From NCBI RefSeq assembly GCF_025244725.1, contig NZ_CP104203.1, positions 4,030,001-4,094,000 on the forward strand: a DNA stretch of 64,000 nt, given 5' to 3'. This document shows, piece after piece, positions 35,396-43,967 of the stretch; position 1 is the first letter of the stretch, and each line of letters starts with the position of its first letter. The position numbers and the translations under genes are program-made. The notes beneath the pieces are model-generated. The model saw nothing but the letters and a program-made list of their open reading frames with translations, ran no database searches and had not been told where the DNA came from. Source of the DNA: Chryseobacterium oranimense. GTDB taxonomy: Bacteria > Bacteroidota > Bacteroidia > Flavobacteriales > Weeksellaceae.

Positions 35396-35466
35396 ACGGG
35401 CATCGTCCAATGGTAGGATACCGGTCTCCAAAACCGTTGATCAGGGTTCGAATCCTTGTGCCCGTG
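35396..35466 (+). tRNA. tRNA-Trp (CCA)
   Basis: Acceptor ACGGGCA pairs with TGCCCGT; anticodon CCA in loop CTCCAAA; T-arm AGGGTTCGAATCCTT. It sits between tuf and secE, its usual place in Bacteroidota. Confidence 0.93.
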
Positions 35467-35478
35467 CAAATATTAATT

Positions 35479-35685
35479 ATGAGTTCATTTGTCGATTTTT
35501 TAAAAGGTTCTTATAACGAATTCAGACATAAAGTTGAATGGCCAAAGTGGGCTGATCTTCAGTCTTCTACTATTGTAGTAACTATTGCTACAGTGATTTT
35601 GGCATTATTTACCTTTGGAGTTGATGAATTGTTTTCAAAAGCAATCAGCAACATAATAGGAATGCTAATTAACGTGTTCAACTAA
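35479..35685 (+). CDS. secE: Preprotein translocase subunit SecE
   Basis: 68 residues from ATG 35479; an upstream extension of the frame would translate tRNA-Trp and is rejected. The short SecE form has an amphipathic helix with the conserved KVEWPKWADLQSS and one membrane helix (IVVTIATVILALFTFGVDEL). It stabilises SecY in the SecYEG channel. It lies 12 nt after tRNA-Trp and 18 nt before nusG. Confidence 0.95.
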   Translation: MSSFVDFLKGSYNEFRHKVEWPKWADLQSSTIVVTIATVILALFTFGVDELFSKAISNIIGMLINVFN

Positions 35686-35703
35686 TAAAAGTGTTTTCCC
35701 ATA

Positions 35704-36246
35704 ATGAGCGAATTGAAATGGTATGTGCTGAAAGCAATCAGCGGACAGGAAAATAAAGTGAAAAACTACATTGAGACGGAAATCAAACGTTTAGGGTTTG
35801 AGCAGTACGTTACTCAGGTGGTTATTCCTATGGAAAAGGTTATTCAGATCAGAAACGGAAAAAAAGTTCCTAAAGAGAAGCCTTACTATCCTGGATACTT
35901 AATGATAGAAGCTGATCTGATGGGAGAGATTCCTCACGTGATTAAAAATATTCCGGGAGTAATATCTTTCTTAAGTTTAACCAAAGGAGGAGATCCTGTT
36001 CCAATGAGAAAATCTGAAGTAAACAGAATGTTGGGAAGAATGGATGAACTTTCAGAATTCGCAACAGATGTTGAGATCCCATACATTGTAGGTGAAAACG
36101 TTAAAGTAATTGACGGACCTTTCAATGGATTCAACGGAACTGTTGAGAAAATTCTTGAAGACAAAAAGAAAATTGAAGTTTCTGTACTGATCTTCGGTAG
36201 AAAAACTCCAATGGAGCTTAGCTATATGCAAGTAGAAAAAGTATAA
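35704..36246 (+). CDS. nusG: Transcription termination/antitermination factor NusG
   Basis: 180 residues. The NGN domain starts ELKWYVLKAISGQENKVKNY and holds MEKVIQIRNGKKV and YYPGYLMIEADL. The C-terminal KOW motif is VKVIDGPFNGFNGTVEKI. It binds RNA polymerase and couples it to Rho or to the ribosome. secE-nusG is the standard pair, and a terminator follows within 25 nt. Confidence 0.97.
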   Translation: MSELKWYVLKAISGQENKVKNYIETEIKRLGFEQYVTQVVIPMEKVIQIRNGKKVPKEKPYYPGYLMIEADLMGEIPHVIKNIPGVISFLSLTKGGDPVPMRKSEVNRMLGRMDELSEFATDVEIPYIVGENVKVIDGPFNGFNGTVEKILEDKKKIEVSVLIFGRKTPMELSYMQVEKV

Positions 36247-36267
36247 TCATTACTTTTAAAATATATG

Positions 36268-36296
36268 AAGACTGCTGAAAAGCGGTCTTTTTTTTG
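36268..36296 (+). terminator. Terminator after nusG
   Basis: AAGACTGCT and AGCGGTCTT pair (one T-G wobble) around GAAA, followed by a run of Ts. Confidence 0.85.
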
Positions 36297-36450
36297 TGCC
36301 AAATTTTAATACTGAATCCAATTTCAACACGAAGCTACGGATGGTTGTGTAATATCTTTGAATTATCAGGCTGTAAGAAACAATCTTGGCACTTCACGTA
36401 AGTGCAGTTAAAAAATATTTCGAATTCTTTCTAAAAATCAGCACATTCCA

Positions 36451-36481
36451 TTTGCTATTTCAAAAATATTTCATAATTTTG
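36451..36481 (+). promoter_or_regulatory. Promoter of the rplKAJL operon
   Basis: TTTG (36451-36454), 19-nt spacer, TAATTTTG (36474-36481): full consensus match. The leader to rplK is about 90 nt. Confidence 0.8.
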
Positions 36482-36577
36482 CAGTCCGAAAAGTAGATTT
36501 ACTGTATGTGAGTCGGTAATCTGCTGAATAATAAATGCTTCCAAACTCATTAATTATTCAAACTAAAAAAATTAAAA

Positions 36578-37024
36578 ATGGCTAAGAAAGTCTTTAAAAT
36601 GGTAAAGCTTCAGGTGAAAGGTGGCGCAGCTAACCCTTCTCCACCGGTAGGTCCAGCATTGGGTTCTGCAGGTGTGAACATCATGGAGTTTTGTAAGCAA
36701 TTTAACGGGAGAACCCAAGATAAGCCAGGGCAAGTTTTACCTGTAGTAATTACAGTATACGAAGACAAATCTTTTGAATTCGTTATCAAAACTCCACCTG
36801 CAGCAATTCAGTTAATGGATGCAGCTAAAATCAAAGGGGGTTCCGGAGAACCAAACAGAAACAAAGTAGGTTCTGTATCTTGGGATCAGGTGAAGAAAAT
36901 CGCTGAGGATAAAATGACTGACCTTAACTGCTTTACAATGGATTCTGCAGTTTCTATGGTTGCAGGTACTGCTAGATCTATGGGATTAAGAGTAACAGGA
37001 ACTAAACCAACTTTTAACGCTTAA
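36578..37024 (+). CDS. rplK: 50S ribosomal protein uL11
   Basis: 148 residues, full length. The N-terminal domain is [20 protein letters not shown] with the proline hinge, and [17 protein letters not shown] follows. The C-terminal rRNA-binding domain is [20 protein letters not shown] and ends MGLRVTG. L11 forms the GTPase-associated centre. First gene of the operon; rplA starts 11 nt after its stop. Confidence 0.98.
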   Translation: MAKKVFKMVKLQVKGGAANPSPPVGPALGSAGVNIMEFCKQFNGRTQDKPGQVLPVVITVYEDKSFEFVIKTPPAAIQLMDAAKIKGGSGEPNRNKVGSVSWDQVKKIAEDKMTDLNCFTMDSAVSMVAGTARSMGLRVTGTKPTFNA

Positions 37025-37035
37025 AACTATTAGAA

Positions 37036-37728
37036 ATGGCAAAATTGACTAAAAAGCAAAAGGAAGCTTTAAGCAAAGTAGAAAAAGGAAGAATCTATAA
37101 CCTTGAAGAAGGTTCTGCTCTTGTAAAAGAAGTAAACACTACAAAATTTGATGCTTCTGTAGATATCGCTGTAAGATTGGGTGTAGATCCAAGAAAAGCA
37201 AACCAAATGGTAAGAGGGGTAGTATCTCTTCCTCACGGTACTGGTAAAGATGTTAAAGTTTTAGCATTGGTTACACCAGATAAAGAAGCTGAAGCAAAAG
37301 AAGCTGGAGCTGATTATGTAGGTCTTGACGAATATTTACAAAAAATAAAAGAAGGCTGGACAGATGTTGACGTTATCGTTACTATGCCGGCTGTTATGGG
37401 TAAATTAGGTCCATTAGGTAGAGTATTAGGTCCAAGAGGTCTTATGCCAAACCCTAAATCAGGTACTGTAACTATGGAAATTGGTAAAGCAGTAACTGAA
37501 GTGAAAGCAGGTAAAATTGATTTCAAAGTTGACAAATACGGTATTATCCACGCTGGTATTGGTAAAGTATCTTTCGATGCTGCTAAAATCAAGGAAAATG
37601 CTCAGGAACTGATCCAGACTTTGATCAAAATGAAGCCTACTGCTGCTAAAGGGACTTATGTAAAAAGCATTTACTTGTCTTCTACAATGAGCCCGGGTAT
37701 TGCAATTGATACTAAATCTGTTAACTAA
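37036..37728 (+). CDS. rplA: 50S ribosomal protein uL1
   Basis: 230 residues, full length for the family. The diagnostic segment [16 protein letters not shown] is intact near residue 134; [20 protein letters not shown] precedes it. L1 builds the mobile stalk at the ribosomal E-site, and in many bacteria represses its own operon by binding the mRNA leader. Operon spacing is tight on both sides. Confidence 0.98.
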   Translation: MAKLTKKQKEALSKVEKGRIYNLEEGSALVKEVNTTKFDASVDIAVRLGVDPRKANQMVRGVVSLPHGTGKDVKVLALVTPDKEAEAKEAGADYVGLDEYLQKIKEGWTDVDVIVTMPAVMGKLGPLGRVLGPRGLMPNPKSGTVTMEIGKAVTEVKAGKIDFKVDKYGIIHAGIGKVSFDAAKIKENAQELIQTLIKMKPTAAKGTYVKSIYLSSTMSPGIAIDTKSVN

Positions 37729-37745
37729 TAATAATCCTTAAGACA

Positions 37746-38342
37746 ATGACAAAAGACCAAAAAGTTGTAGCAATACAAGAGATCAAAGATTTGCTTCAGG
37801 ATGCTAAAGTAGTTTATGTAGCAGATCTAGAAGGTTTGAACGCTGCTAAATCATCTGATTTCAGAAGACAAGCTTTCAAACAAAATATCAAAGTAAAAGT
37901 AGTAAAGAATACACTTTTACAAAAAGCAATGGAGCAGATTGATGGAGTAGATTTCTCTGAAATGTTTGATACTTTCAAAGGTAACTCTGCTTTAATGGTT
38001 GCTGAAACAGCTAATGCTCCAGCAAAATTAATCAAAGACTTCAGAAAAAAAGATGAAAAGCCGGCTTTGAAGTCTGCTTTTGTACAAGAAACTTTCTATG
38101 TTGGTGACAACAATCTTGATGCTTTAGTAAGCATTAAGTCTAGAGAAGAAATGATCGGTGAAATCATCGGATTACTTCAGTCTCCAATTCAAAGAGTTGT
38201 TTCTGCTCTTCAAAACAAATCTGAAACAGTAGAAGCTAAAGCTGAAGAAGCTGCTGCACCTGCTGTAGAAGAAACTCCTGCTGAGGCGGCTCCTGAAGCT
38301 CCTGCAGCAGAAAGCACGGAAGAAACTCCAAGTGCTGAATAA
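37746..38342 (+). CDS. rplJ: 50S ribosomal protein uL10
   Basis: 198 residues, longer than the E. coli form because of a C-terminal Ala/Glu/Pro-rich tail (from about 162: KSETVEAKAEEAAAPA and on). The folded part (KVVYVADLEGLNAAKSSDFR, then VVKNTLLQKAMEQIDG and GNSALMVAET) is typical. L10 anchors the L7/L12 stalk; the helix that binds L7/L12 lies near 135-160. The acidic tail is common in Bacteroidota. Confidence 0.96.
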   Translation: MTKDQKVVAIQEIKDLLQDAKVVYVADLEGLNAAKSSDFRRQAFKQNIKVKVVKNTLLQKAMEQIDGVDFSEMFDTFKGNSALMVAETANAPAKLIKDFRKKDEKPALKSAFVQETFYVGDNNLDALVSIKSREEMIGEIIGLLQSPIQRVVSALQNKSETVEAKAEEAAAPAVEETPAEAAPEAPAAESTEETPSAE

Positions 38343-38388
38343 TTACTCTCAAAAAATTAAATAAATAATCAACAAAAACATTACAACA

Positions 38389-38757
38389 ATGTCAGATTTA
38401 AAAAATTTAGCTGAAACGCTAGTAAACTTAACAGTAAAAGACGTAAATGAATTAGCTACTATCCTTAAGGATGAGTACGGAATTGAGCCAGCTGCTGCTG
38501 CTGTAGTAGTTGCTGCAGGTGGTGCAGGTGAAGCTGCTGAAGAAAAAACTGAATTCGATGTAATTCTTAAGTCTGCAGGTGCTTCTAAATTGGCTATCGT
38601 TAAATTAGTAAAAGATTTAACTGGTGCTGGTCTTAAAGAAGCTAAAGATATCGTAGACGGTGCTCCTGCTCCAATCAAGCAAGGTGTATCTAAAGACGAA
38701 GCTGAAGCTCTTAAGAAGCAATTAGAAGAAGCTGGTGCTGAAGTAGAATTGAAATAA
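38389..38757 (+). CDS. rplL: 50S ribosomal protein bL12 (L7/L12)
   Basis: 122 residues. The N-terminal dimerisation region is [20 protein letters not shown], an Ala-rich hinge follows ([11 protein letters not shown]), and the C-terminal domain has [20 protein letters not shown] and [20 protein letters not shown]. It recruits translation GTPases. A strong terminator follows it, so transcription does not simply continue to rpoB, which is 5.2 kb away. Confidence 0.98.
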   Translation: MSDLKNLAETLVNLTVKDVNELATILKDEYGIEPAAAAVVVAAGGAGEAAEEKTEFDVILKSAGASKLAIVKLVKDLTGAGLKEAKDIVDGAPAPIKQGVSKDEAEALKKQLEEAGAEVELK

Positions 38758-38779
38758 TTCAATTTACCTATAAAATAAG

Positions 38780-38812
38780 AAGCCCGGACAGGAATGTCCG
38801 GGCTTTTTTTTG
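38780..38812 (+). terminator. Terminator after rplL
   Basis: AGCCCGGACA and TGTCCGGGCT pair perfectly around GGAA, followed by eight Ts. Confidence 0.93.
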
Positions 38813-38980
38813 TTTTTATCAGTCTCAAAGGTCGCCAATAATTCATAAAAGTATTTAAATATGTTTGATTTAAATAATTTAATATTTGATTATTATTATT
38901 GATTGTTTAATCTTTTAAACTTTAATATATTTATTATTTGAGTAATTCTTTATTTTTTATAAAAATTTAATACAAAAAAG

Positions 38981-39009
38981 TTGTTTTAATTGTAAAATTG
39001 CTATATTTG
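38981..39009 (+). promoter_or_regulatory. Promoter of the exported-protein insert
   Basis: TTG (38981-38983), 18-nt spacer, TATATTTG (39002-39009), 29 nt before the first start codon. Confidence 0.65.
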
Positions 39010-39038
39010 TACTCGAAAAAAACACACACATACATAAT

Positions 39039-39419
39039 TTGAAAAGAAGTTACTTTTTCTTCTATGGCTTTGCTGTAGCATATTGTATCAATATGTTGTT
39101 CGCATGGCAGATAGAAAATTCCAGCAATATACATTCAACAGTACAAAAGTCTACTGTTTCATCGTTGCGCTTTAATTCCTCAGGCTTTAATTACAAAGCT
39201 TACCATTCCGTAAAATATTCAGAGAAAGACAAAGCTCCTGTTTTCAGTAAGACCATTGCAAAGATAAGCAGGCTTCATGCAGGTGCCAGATGGCAAAAAC
39301 TACTTTGCGATATTACAAAGACTACACAGCCAGATACATCCGGGATACATTACAGTAAAGATTCAAAACATGTAGAAGGCTTTACTAATATAACTGAATT
39401 TCCGGATAAGCTATCTTAA
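39039..39419 (+). CDS. Small exported protein, unknown family
   Basis: 126 residues; the start is TTG at 39039 since no ATG lies upstream in frame. The N-terminus is a signal-like or anchor segment (KRSYFFFYGFAVAYCINMLF). The rest is polar and basic, and I recognise no family. It is preceded by a good promoter and a leader rich in CA dinucleotides (AACACACACA), a leader shared with the genes downstream. It may be a small gene or, less likely, decayed; the frame is compact and non-repetitive. Confidence 0.45.
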   Translation: MKRSYFFFYGFAVAYCINMLFAWQIENSSNIHSTVQKSTVSSLRFNSSGFNYKAYHSVKYSEKDKAPVFSKTIAKISRLHAGARWQKLLCDITKTTQPDTSGIHYSKDSKHVEGFTNITEFPDKLS

Positions 39420-39527
39420 ACGTATTGAATAAGCAGCTATTCATTCGGGAACAGGAAACGTATTTCCTATTTCTTAGAAAGAATGATTCCATAAAATAAA
39501 ACACACACAAAAACAATATCAACGAGG

Positions 39528-39606
39528 ATGAAAAACAGATTATTTATGATTGCATTACCTGTATAAAATTCAGCACAACGCCCAATTAGGAATTAGTCAA
39601 GTTTGA
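39528..39606 (+). pseudogene. Decayed duplicate of the start of the 39718-40878 gene
   Basis: ATGAAAAACAGATTATTTA followed by TGATTGC copies the start of the next gene with one change, and stops after MKNRLFMIALPV. In another frame just after, HNAQLGISQV mirrors the real gene's NAQVGINTN. The upstream AAAACACACACA leader is also duplicated. This is a tandem-duplication remnant with a frameshift. Confidence 0.7.
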
Positions 39607-39717
39607 AGATAAATATCTTCATACAGTTCCTCCTTTGCCTGAAAAGAAAAATTGGTCATTTCTAAAATAAAACACACACAAATAAAAACACACAAAAAAA
39701 GACAAATATCACTAACA

Positions 39718-40878
39718 ATGAAAAACAGATTATTTACGATTGCGGCTATGTCCATATGTTTTGGCATAAATGCACAAGTTGGAATAAATACAAATCAGGG
39801 ACAGGCAACTCTTGATGTAGTAGGATTTCCGACAACGACAAGTAAGCCTGACGGTATTATTGCACCAAGACTTTCATTAAGTCAACTGGCTGCCAAAACG
39901 TATGCTTCAGCTCAAACCGGAGCTATTGTATATGTAAATTCTATTAATGCAACTCCTGCTGGCTCAACAATTAATGTGACTGCTCCGGGATACTATTATT
40001 TTGATGGAACATTATGGGTGTTTATTACACCTTCGGATTGGCATATTACAGGTAATTCAGGAACAACTGCAGCGACTGTAGCAGTAGGAAATACAATTTC
40101 TTCCGGAAATTTTTTAGGAACAAAAGACTCTCAGAATTTAGTACTTGCCACAGTTGGTGAGGCAAAAGGAATCTTAGGGACTGATGGTACTTTCCGAGGG
40201 GGTAATGCCTCTACTGCAGGACCATATGCTTCTTTTGTATGGGGATCAAATAACACACTATCGGATACAACCATATCTTCCAGCATTGTATTAGGTAAGG
40301 ATAATACAGTCTCTGCACTTGGGGCTAATACTCCAGGGGTGGCAATAGGGAGTGGTAACTATGTAATTAACGGGGCTAAAGCCATTGGAAACAATAATGG
40401 AGTGAGAGTCAGTGATGGTAGTATACAAAATCTAAGTGGAGCAAATGCTTTAGCTTTTGGAAACAATAATTATGGTGTTGGTTTTTCTTTTGGAAACCAG
40501 AATTCCTCAAGCGGGTACGCTATAGGAACAGGGAATACAGTGGCAGCCAATGGTTACGCTTTTGGTAACGCCAATACAGCAAATGCTACGAGAGCTATGG
40601 TATTCGGGATCAGTGGTACAGCAAGCGTTGGAGACCAAACTGTATATACCAATACTTCGCATGTCTTTTTTGGACAAGGAAATGCAACGACCACTATTGT
40701 AGGTATCAATATGGCACCTACAGCTGCTGCTGCAACGGGTGCTGCTATTCAGATGAAAGGAATTGCTACTGCAGGAGGTGGTGGATGTACATCTGCTGAT
40801 GAGGGGGCAATCAGATACAATACCACTATTCATGCTCATGAAGGATGTAATGGTACTGTTTGGAAGGCTTTATATTAA
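39718..40878 (+). CDS. Exported protein with YadA-head-like repeats
   Basis: 386 residues from ATG 39718, which begins a signal peptide (MKNRLFTIAAMSICFGINAQ). QVGINTNQGQATLDVVGFP follows, as in Bacteroidota surface proteins. Residues about 200-320 carry degenerate repeats of G-N-N/x-A-x-A-x-G type (ALAFGNNNYGVGFSFGNQN, then YAIGTGNTVAANGYAFGN), close to the left-handed helix repeats of YadA-like adhesin heads. The C-terminus (GCTSADEGAIRYNTTIHAHE, then CNGTVWKALY) is a short conserved-type ending. No T9SS sorting domain. It lies 39 nt before the T9SS protein gene with which it is probably co-transcribed. Adhesin or surface role is inferred. Confidence 0.8.
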   Translation: MKNRLFTIAAMSICFGINAQVGINTNQGQATLDVVGFPTTTSKPDGIIAPRLSLSQLAAKTYASAQTGAIVYVNSINATPAGSTINVTAPGYYYFDGTLWVFITPSDWHITGNSGTTAATVAVGNTISSGNFLGTKDSQNLVLATVGEAKGILGTDGTFRGGNASTAGPYASFVWGSNNTLSDTTISSSIVLGKDNTVSALGANTPGVAIGSGNYVINGAKAIGNNNGVRVSDGSIQNLSGANALAFGNNNYGVGFSFGNQNSSSGYAIGTGNTVAANGYAFGNANTANATRAMVFGISGTASVGDQTVYTNTSHVFFGQGNATTTIVGINMAPTAAAATGAAIQMKGIATAGGGGCTSADEGAIRYNTTIHAHEGCNGTVWKALY

Positions 40879-40917
40879 TTGAAAATAACACAAAACTTAA
40901 TAAACAAAAACAAAAAA

Positions 40918-43518
40918 ATGGCAAAAAAATTATTCGAGAAACTGGCAGCCATGCTGATGATATTTATGATGTCAGCGGCGGTATCTGCTCAAAAAGGTTA
41001 TGAACCTATCCGAGGGATGGGTGTGGAAGCAAAGCCTGTAAATAATTCAGGTATTTGTCTGGCGTGCTATAGCGGAAGTATGAATCCGGTAGTAGATGCA
41101 AATTTGGATAACAGCGTAAGCATGGGTAACTTTGCTTCATTGGTAAGTGGAAACGGTATTTCTGTAAAAAACACAAATACTACTTATCCGGCTGGTTACA
41201 TTACTGGTTTTAATGTTGATTTAGGGACGAGTTTTATTACAGTAGACCTGTTAAGCTCATTAAGAATCAGCACCTATAAAGACGGAGTGCTTCAGGAATC
41301 AACTACAAGCAGTACTTTATTGTCGGTTCCTGCATTCGGGGGAAGCAAAAACAGAATCTTTCTTCATTTTAAAACAACAAAGGAATTTAACGAAGTAAGA
41401 TTATACCAAACCAACGTACTGTCTATATTCAGTGCAATGAATGTATATTATGCTTTCGCATTTGATCCTACCAAAGTTCCTGTTGATAACAATGGAATCT
41501 GTGATGATATTATCGCTGGAAGCGGTGTGGATGGAAACGTTTCAGGAAGCAGCAGCTTCATTGCTCCGCTTTCTTTTGTTCAAAACAGAGAGAGAATAGG
41601 AGACGGAGATAAGAGTTCTTACGGATCAATCGTATTGCCGGCAGGACTTCTTGGATCTTATTCAGTGGGAGTTTTAGATAAAAACCAGGTGTATCCTGCA
41701 GGTAACAGAGCAGGTTTTGTAATCTCTCCTGACGATGAAGGAAAACTTTTAAGTGCAGAATTCTTAAAAAATATTACAGTAGAAACTTATTTATATGGCC
41801 AGCTTCAGGACTCTAAGACGTTGTCTGATGGCGGAGGGTTAATTAATATTAAAGTTTTAGGCTTTGGTTCTGGAAAACAAAAAGTGTCGGTTACTACAAC
41901 TAAACCTTTTAACGAGGTGCGTTTAAAAGTTACTCAGACTTTAGGAATTAACATTGGATCTTTAAAAGTGTATTATGCATTTGAAGAACCTGCATCTTGT
42001 GACTGTAATGATAAAATTCAGACAAGCGGTTCTGCAATTCCTGGAAATATAGTGTCAGGCTCAAGCTGGACTTCAGGTCCTGGGCTTTTTGGTCTTATTT
42101 TGGCAAAAATGGTAAACCCTTCAGCAATTGTTGATACTGATACCTCTAACTATGCTACAGCAACTATTCCTGCTGCCTCAATACTAAGTATTTTCTCAGC
42201 TTATGCTACAGTGAGCACAAACAGTCTGCTTCCTGCCAACACATATGCTGGATTTACATTAGAAAAAGCTGCAAACTTGATTGGAGTAAGTGTTCTTGAA
42301 AATATTACAGTAACACTTTACAATAATAATACACAGACTGATACATTTACCAGTACAGGAAGCTTGATCAGCGGAAACTTCTTTACTACAGATTCTAATA
42401 AATTCTATGTAGGAGGTAAGGCAACTAAGCCTTTCAACCGTATTAAAGTGACTTTCTATAGTGGTACAGGAGTTCGTATTCCTCAAAACTATTATATCTA
42501 CAATGCATTTGCTAGCAGAGACGATGATAATGATGGAGTACCAAACTGCTTCGATCAGTGTCCTAACGGTAATGACAGTATTGATAATAACGGTAACGGT
42601 ATTCCTGATTGTGCAGAAGGATGTACAGCTGTAAACGACAAATCTCCTACTATTGATACAGATGGTGACGGAATTATGGATGCATGTGATCTTGATTCTG
42701 ATAATGATGGTATTTTGGACTCTGTTGAAGATCTTAATGGAAACGGTAAATTTGAAGATGATGATACAGAAGGAAATATCCTTGTAGTTCCGGTATTGGG
42801 AGATGGTGTAGCTGCTTACTTGGATTTGGATTCTGATAACGACGGTATTTTAGATTTATTCGAATCAGGTATTCCTACTTCAGTAATCAACCAAATTGAT
42901 GCAGATCATAACGGTATTATTGATGCTGGTGTAGCTGTAGGTACTAACGGTATTGCAGATATTTTGGAGACTTCACCTGATTCAGGAGTTCTTAAATATC
43001 CTCTTCAAAATACAAACGGAGATGCTAGTCCAGACTTCGTTGACCTGATGTCCAATGGTACTAAGTTTGACTTGTATGCAATTGGTAAAGGTAACCTTGA
43101 TGATCTTGGTGAAGGATTTATTTCCAGAATCAATGATACAGATAAAGATGGTATCCAGGCTGTAGTAGATACAGATCTTGTAAAAAGAGGAGCACCTAAT
43201 TCTCCGCTTTCACCTTATGCTGCATTTGCTAAAAACGGATTGACATCTGCTGCTAAAGGAATTACTGGTTCTGATATTACTTCAACTGCAAGCGACGTCA
43301 ATGTATATCCTAACCCGGTAAAATCTGGTGAAAACTTAAACGTTAAATCCAGAGAAGAAGGAACTTACACATTATTCTCTGCTCAAGGGCAGTTAGTGAA
43401 GTCAGGTAAATTCTCTGGTAATGCTGAAATAAGCACAGCTTCATTACCTGCAGGTATTTATATTGTGAAAATAGAAACTAAATCAACAATGAAATCTTAC
43501 AAGATTATTGTAAAATAA
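40918..43518 (+). CDS. T9SS-sorted protein with three tandem domains and thrombospondin-type-3 repeats
   Basis: 866 residues from ATG 40918; earlier in-frame codons belong to the leader. Signal peptide ends VSAQ. Three related domains of about 165 residues follow; each starts with C-x-x-C or C-D-containing segments (GICLAC, GICDDI, CDCNDK), contains a V-S-G-S or similar serine-rich turn, and ends with an F-N-E-V-R-L / F-N-R-I-K-V strand before VYYAF or YNAF. Then come Ca2+-binding thrombospondin-type-3 repeats (DDDNDGVPNCFDQCPNGNDS, DTDGDGIMDACDLDSDNDGI and DLDSDNDGILDLFESG). The last 80 residues are a type A sorting domain (VNVYPNPVKSGENLNVKS, ending KSYKIIVK). A large surface protein, perhaps for adhesion. 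It ends with a perfect palindrome terminator. Confidence 0.9.
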   Translation: MAKKLFEKLAAMLMIFMMSAAVSAQKGYEPIRGMGVEAKPVNNSGICLACYSGSMNPVVDANLDNSVSMGNFASLVSGNGISVKNTNTTYPAGYITGFNVDLGTSFITVDLLSSLRISTYKDGVLQESTTSSTLLSVPAFGGSKNRIFLHFKTTKEFNEVRLYQTNVLSIFSAMNVYYAFAFDPTKVPVDNNGICDDIIAGSGVDGNVSGSSSFIAPLSFVQNRERIGDGDKSSYGSIVLPAGLLGSYSVGVLDKNQVYPAGNRAGFVISPDDEGKLLSAEFLKNITVETYLYGQLQDSKTLSDGGGLINIKVLGFGSGKQKVSVTTTKPFNEVRLKVTQTLGINIGSLKVYYAFEEPASCDCNDKIQTSGSAIPGNIVSGSSWTSGPGLFGLILAKMVNPSAIVDTDTSNYATATIPAASILSIFSAYATVSTNSLLPANTYAGFTLEKAANLIGVSVLENITVTLYNNNTQTDTFTSTGSLISGNFFTTDSNKFYVGGKATKPFNRIKVTFYSGTGVRIPQNYYIYNAFASRDDDNDGVPNCFDQCPNGNDSIDNNGNGIPDCAEGCTAVNDKSPTIDTDGDGIMDACDLDSDNDGILDSVEDLNGNGKFEDDDTEGNILVVPVLGDGVAAYLDLDSDNDGILDLFESGIPTSVINQIDADHNGIIDAGVAVGTNGIADILETSPDSGVLKYPLQNTNGDASPDFVDLMSNGTKFDLYAIGKGNLDDLGEGFISRINDTDKDGIQAVVDTDLVKRGAPNSPLSPYAAFAKNGLTSAAKGITGSDITSTASDVNVYPNPVKSGENLNVKSREEGTYTLFSAQGQLVKSGKFSGNAEISTASLPAGIYIVKIETKSTMKSYKIIVK

Positions 43519-43539
43519 TTTCAAACTCTATATAACTAC

Positions 43540-43567
43540 AGGCCGTCCCTAGGGACGGCCTTTTTAT
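43540..43567 (+). terminator. Perfect-palindrome terminator before rpoB
   Basis: AGGCCGTCCCT and AGGGACGGCCT abut (43540-43561), followed by Ts. It separates the exported-protein insert from rpoBC. Confidence 0.9.
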
Positions 43568-43606
43568 TTAAATAACTTTTAACGGTCTCAAAATGAATGC
43601 GTTTTA

Positions 43607-43638
43607 TTTGTATAGATGGATGAAATTTCGTACCTTTG
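43607..43638 (+). promoter_or_regulatory. Promoter of rpoBC
   Basis: TTTG (43607-43610), 20-nt spacer, TACCTTTG (43631-43638): full consensus. The transcription start would be about 43645. Confidence 0.8.
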
Positions 43639-43692
43639 TCCCTCTTTTGGCGCGAATAATTGTTTGTAAATCTATAAAATATTGAAAATCAG

Positions 43693-43718
43693 CTCTTTCA
43701 TGGAAAATAATGAAAGAG
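43693..43718 (+). promoter_or_regulatory. Hairpin in the rpoB leader
   Basis: CTCTTTCAT (43693-43701) and ATGAAAGAG (43710-43718) pair perfectly around an 8-nt loop, followed by GTTTCTTG. It could be an attenuator or protein-binding leader element; there is no long T-run. Confidence 0.45.
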
Positions 43719-43967
43719 GTTTCTTGTATATAGATACTGCGGCGAATTCTGCCTCAAAAGTAAATAAAAATATTTTGCATTACGCTGTGAAAAGATATAC
43801 CAGCGTTGCAGTTAGGAATAAGATTCTAAGAATAAAGAAAAAGAATAAAGACTATTTCTAATAGCGCCAAACATTTGAAGTCTTTTATCTTTTCTCCGTT
43901 TTCTTTCTTCTACTCCTGATATTTTTGAATAAATCAAAATATTTTTTAACCCTTTCTTAAAAGTTTT

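Larger units (their letters stand above)
36247..36577. other. nusG-rplK intergenic region
   Basis: Contains the nusG terminator and the rplK promoter. About 97 nt of leader separate the -7 box from the rplK start. No gene is seen. Confidence 0.6.
43519..43967. other. rpoB upstream region: terminator, promoter and long leader
   Basis: After the terminator comes the rpoB promoter and a leader of about 325 nt with two inverted repeats: 43693-43718 and a 7-bp pair AAAGACT/AGTCTTT (43847-43853 and 43879-43885). No reading frame is seen. Confidence 0.6.

Noticed and set aside
35410..35478. Longer SecE start inside tRNA-Trp
   Set aside because: The extension translates the tRNA; ATG 35479 fits the SecE length and start.
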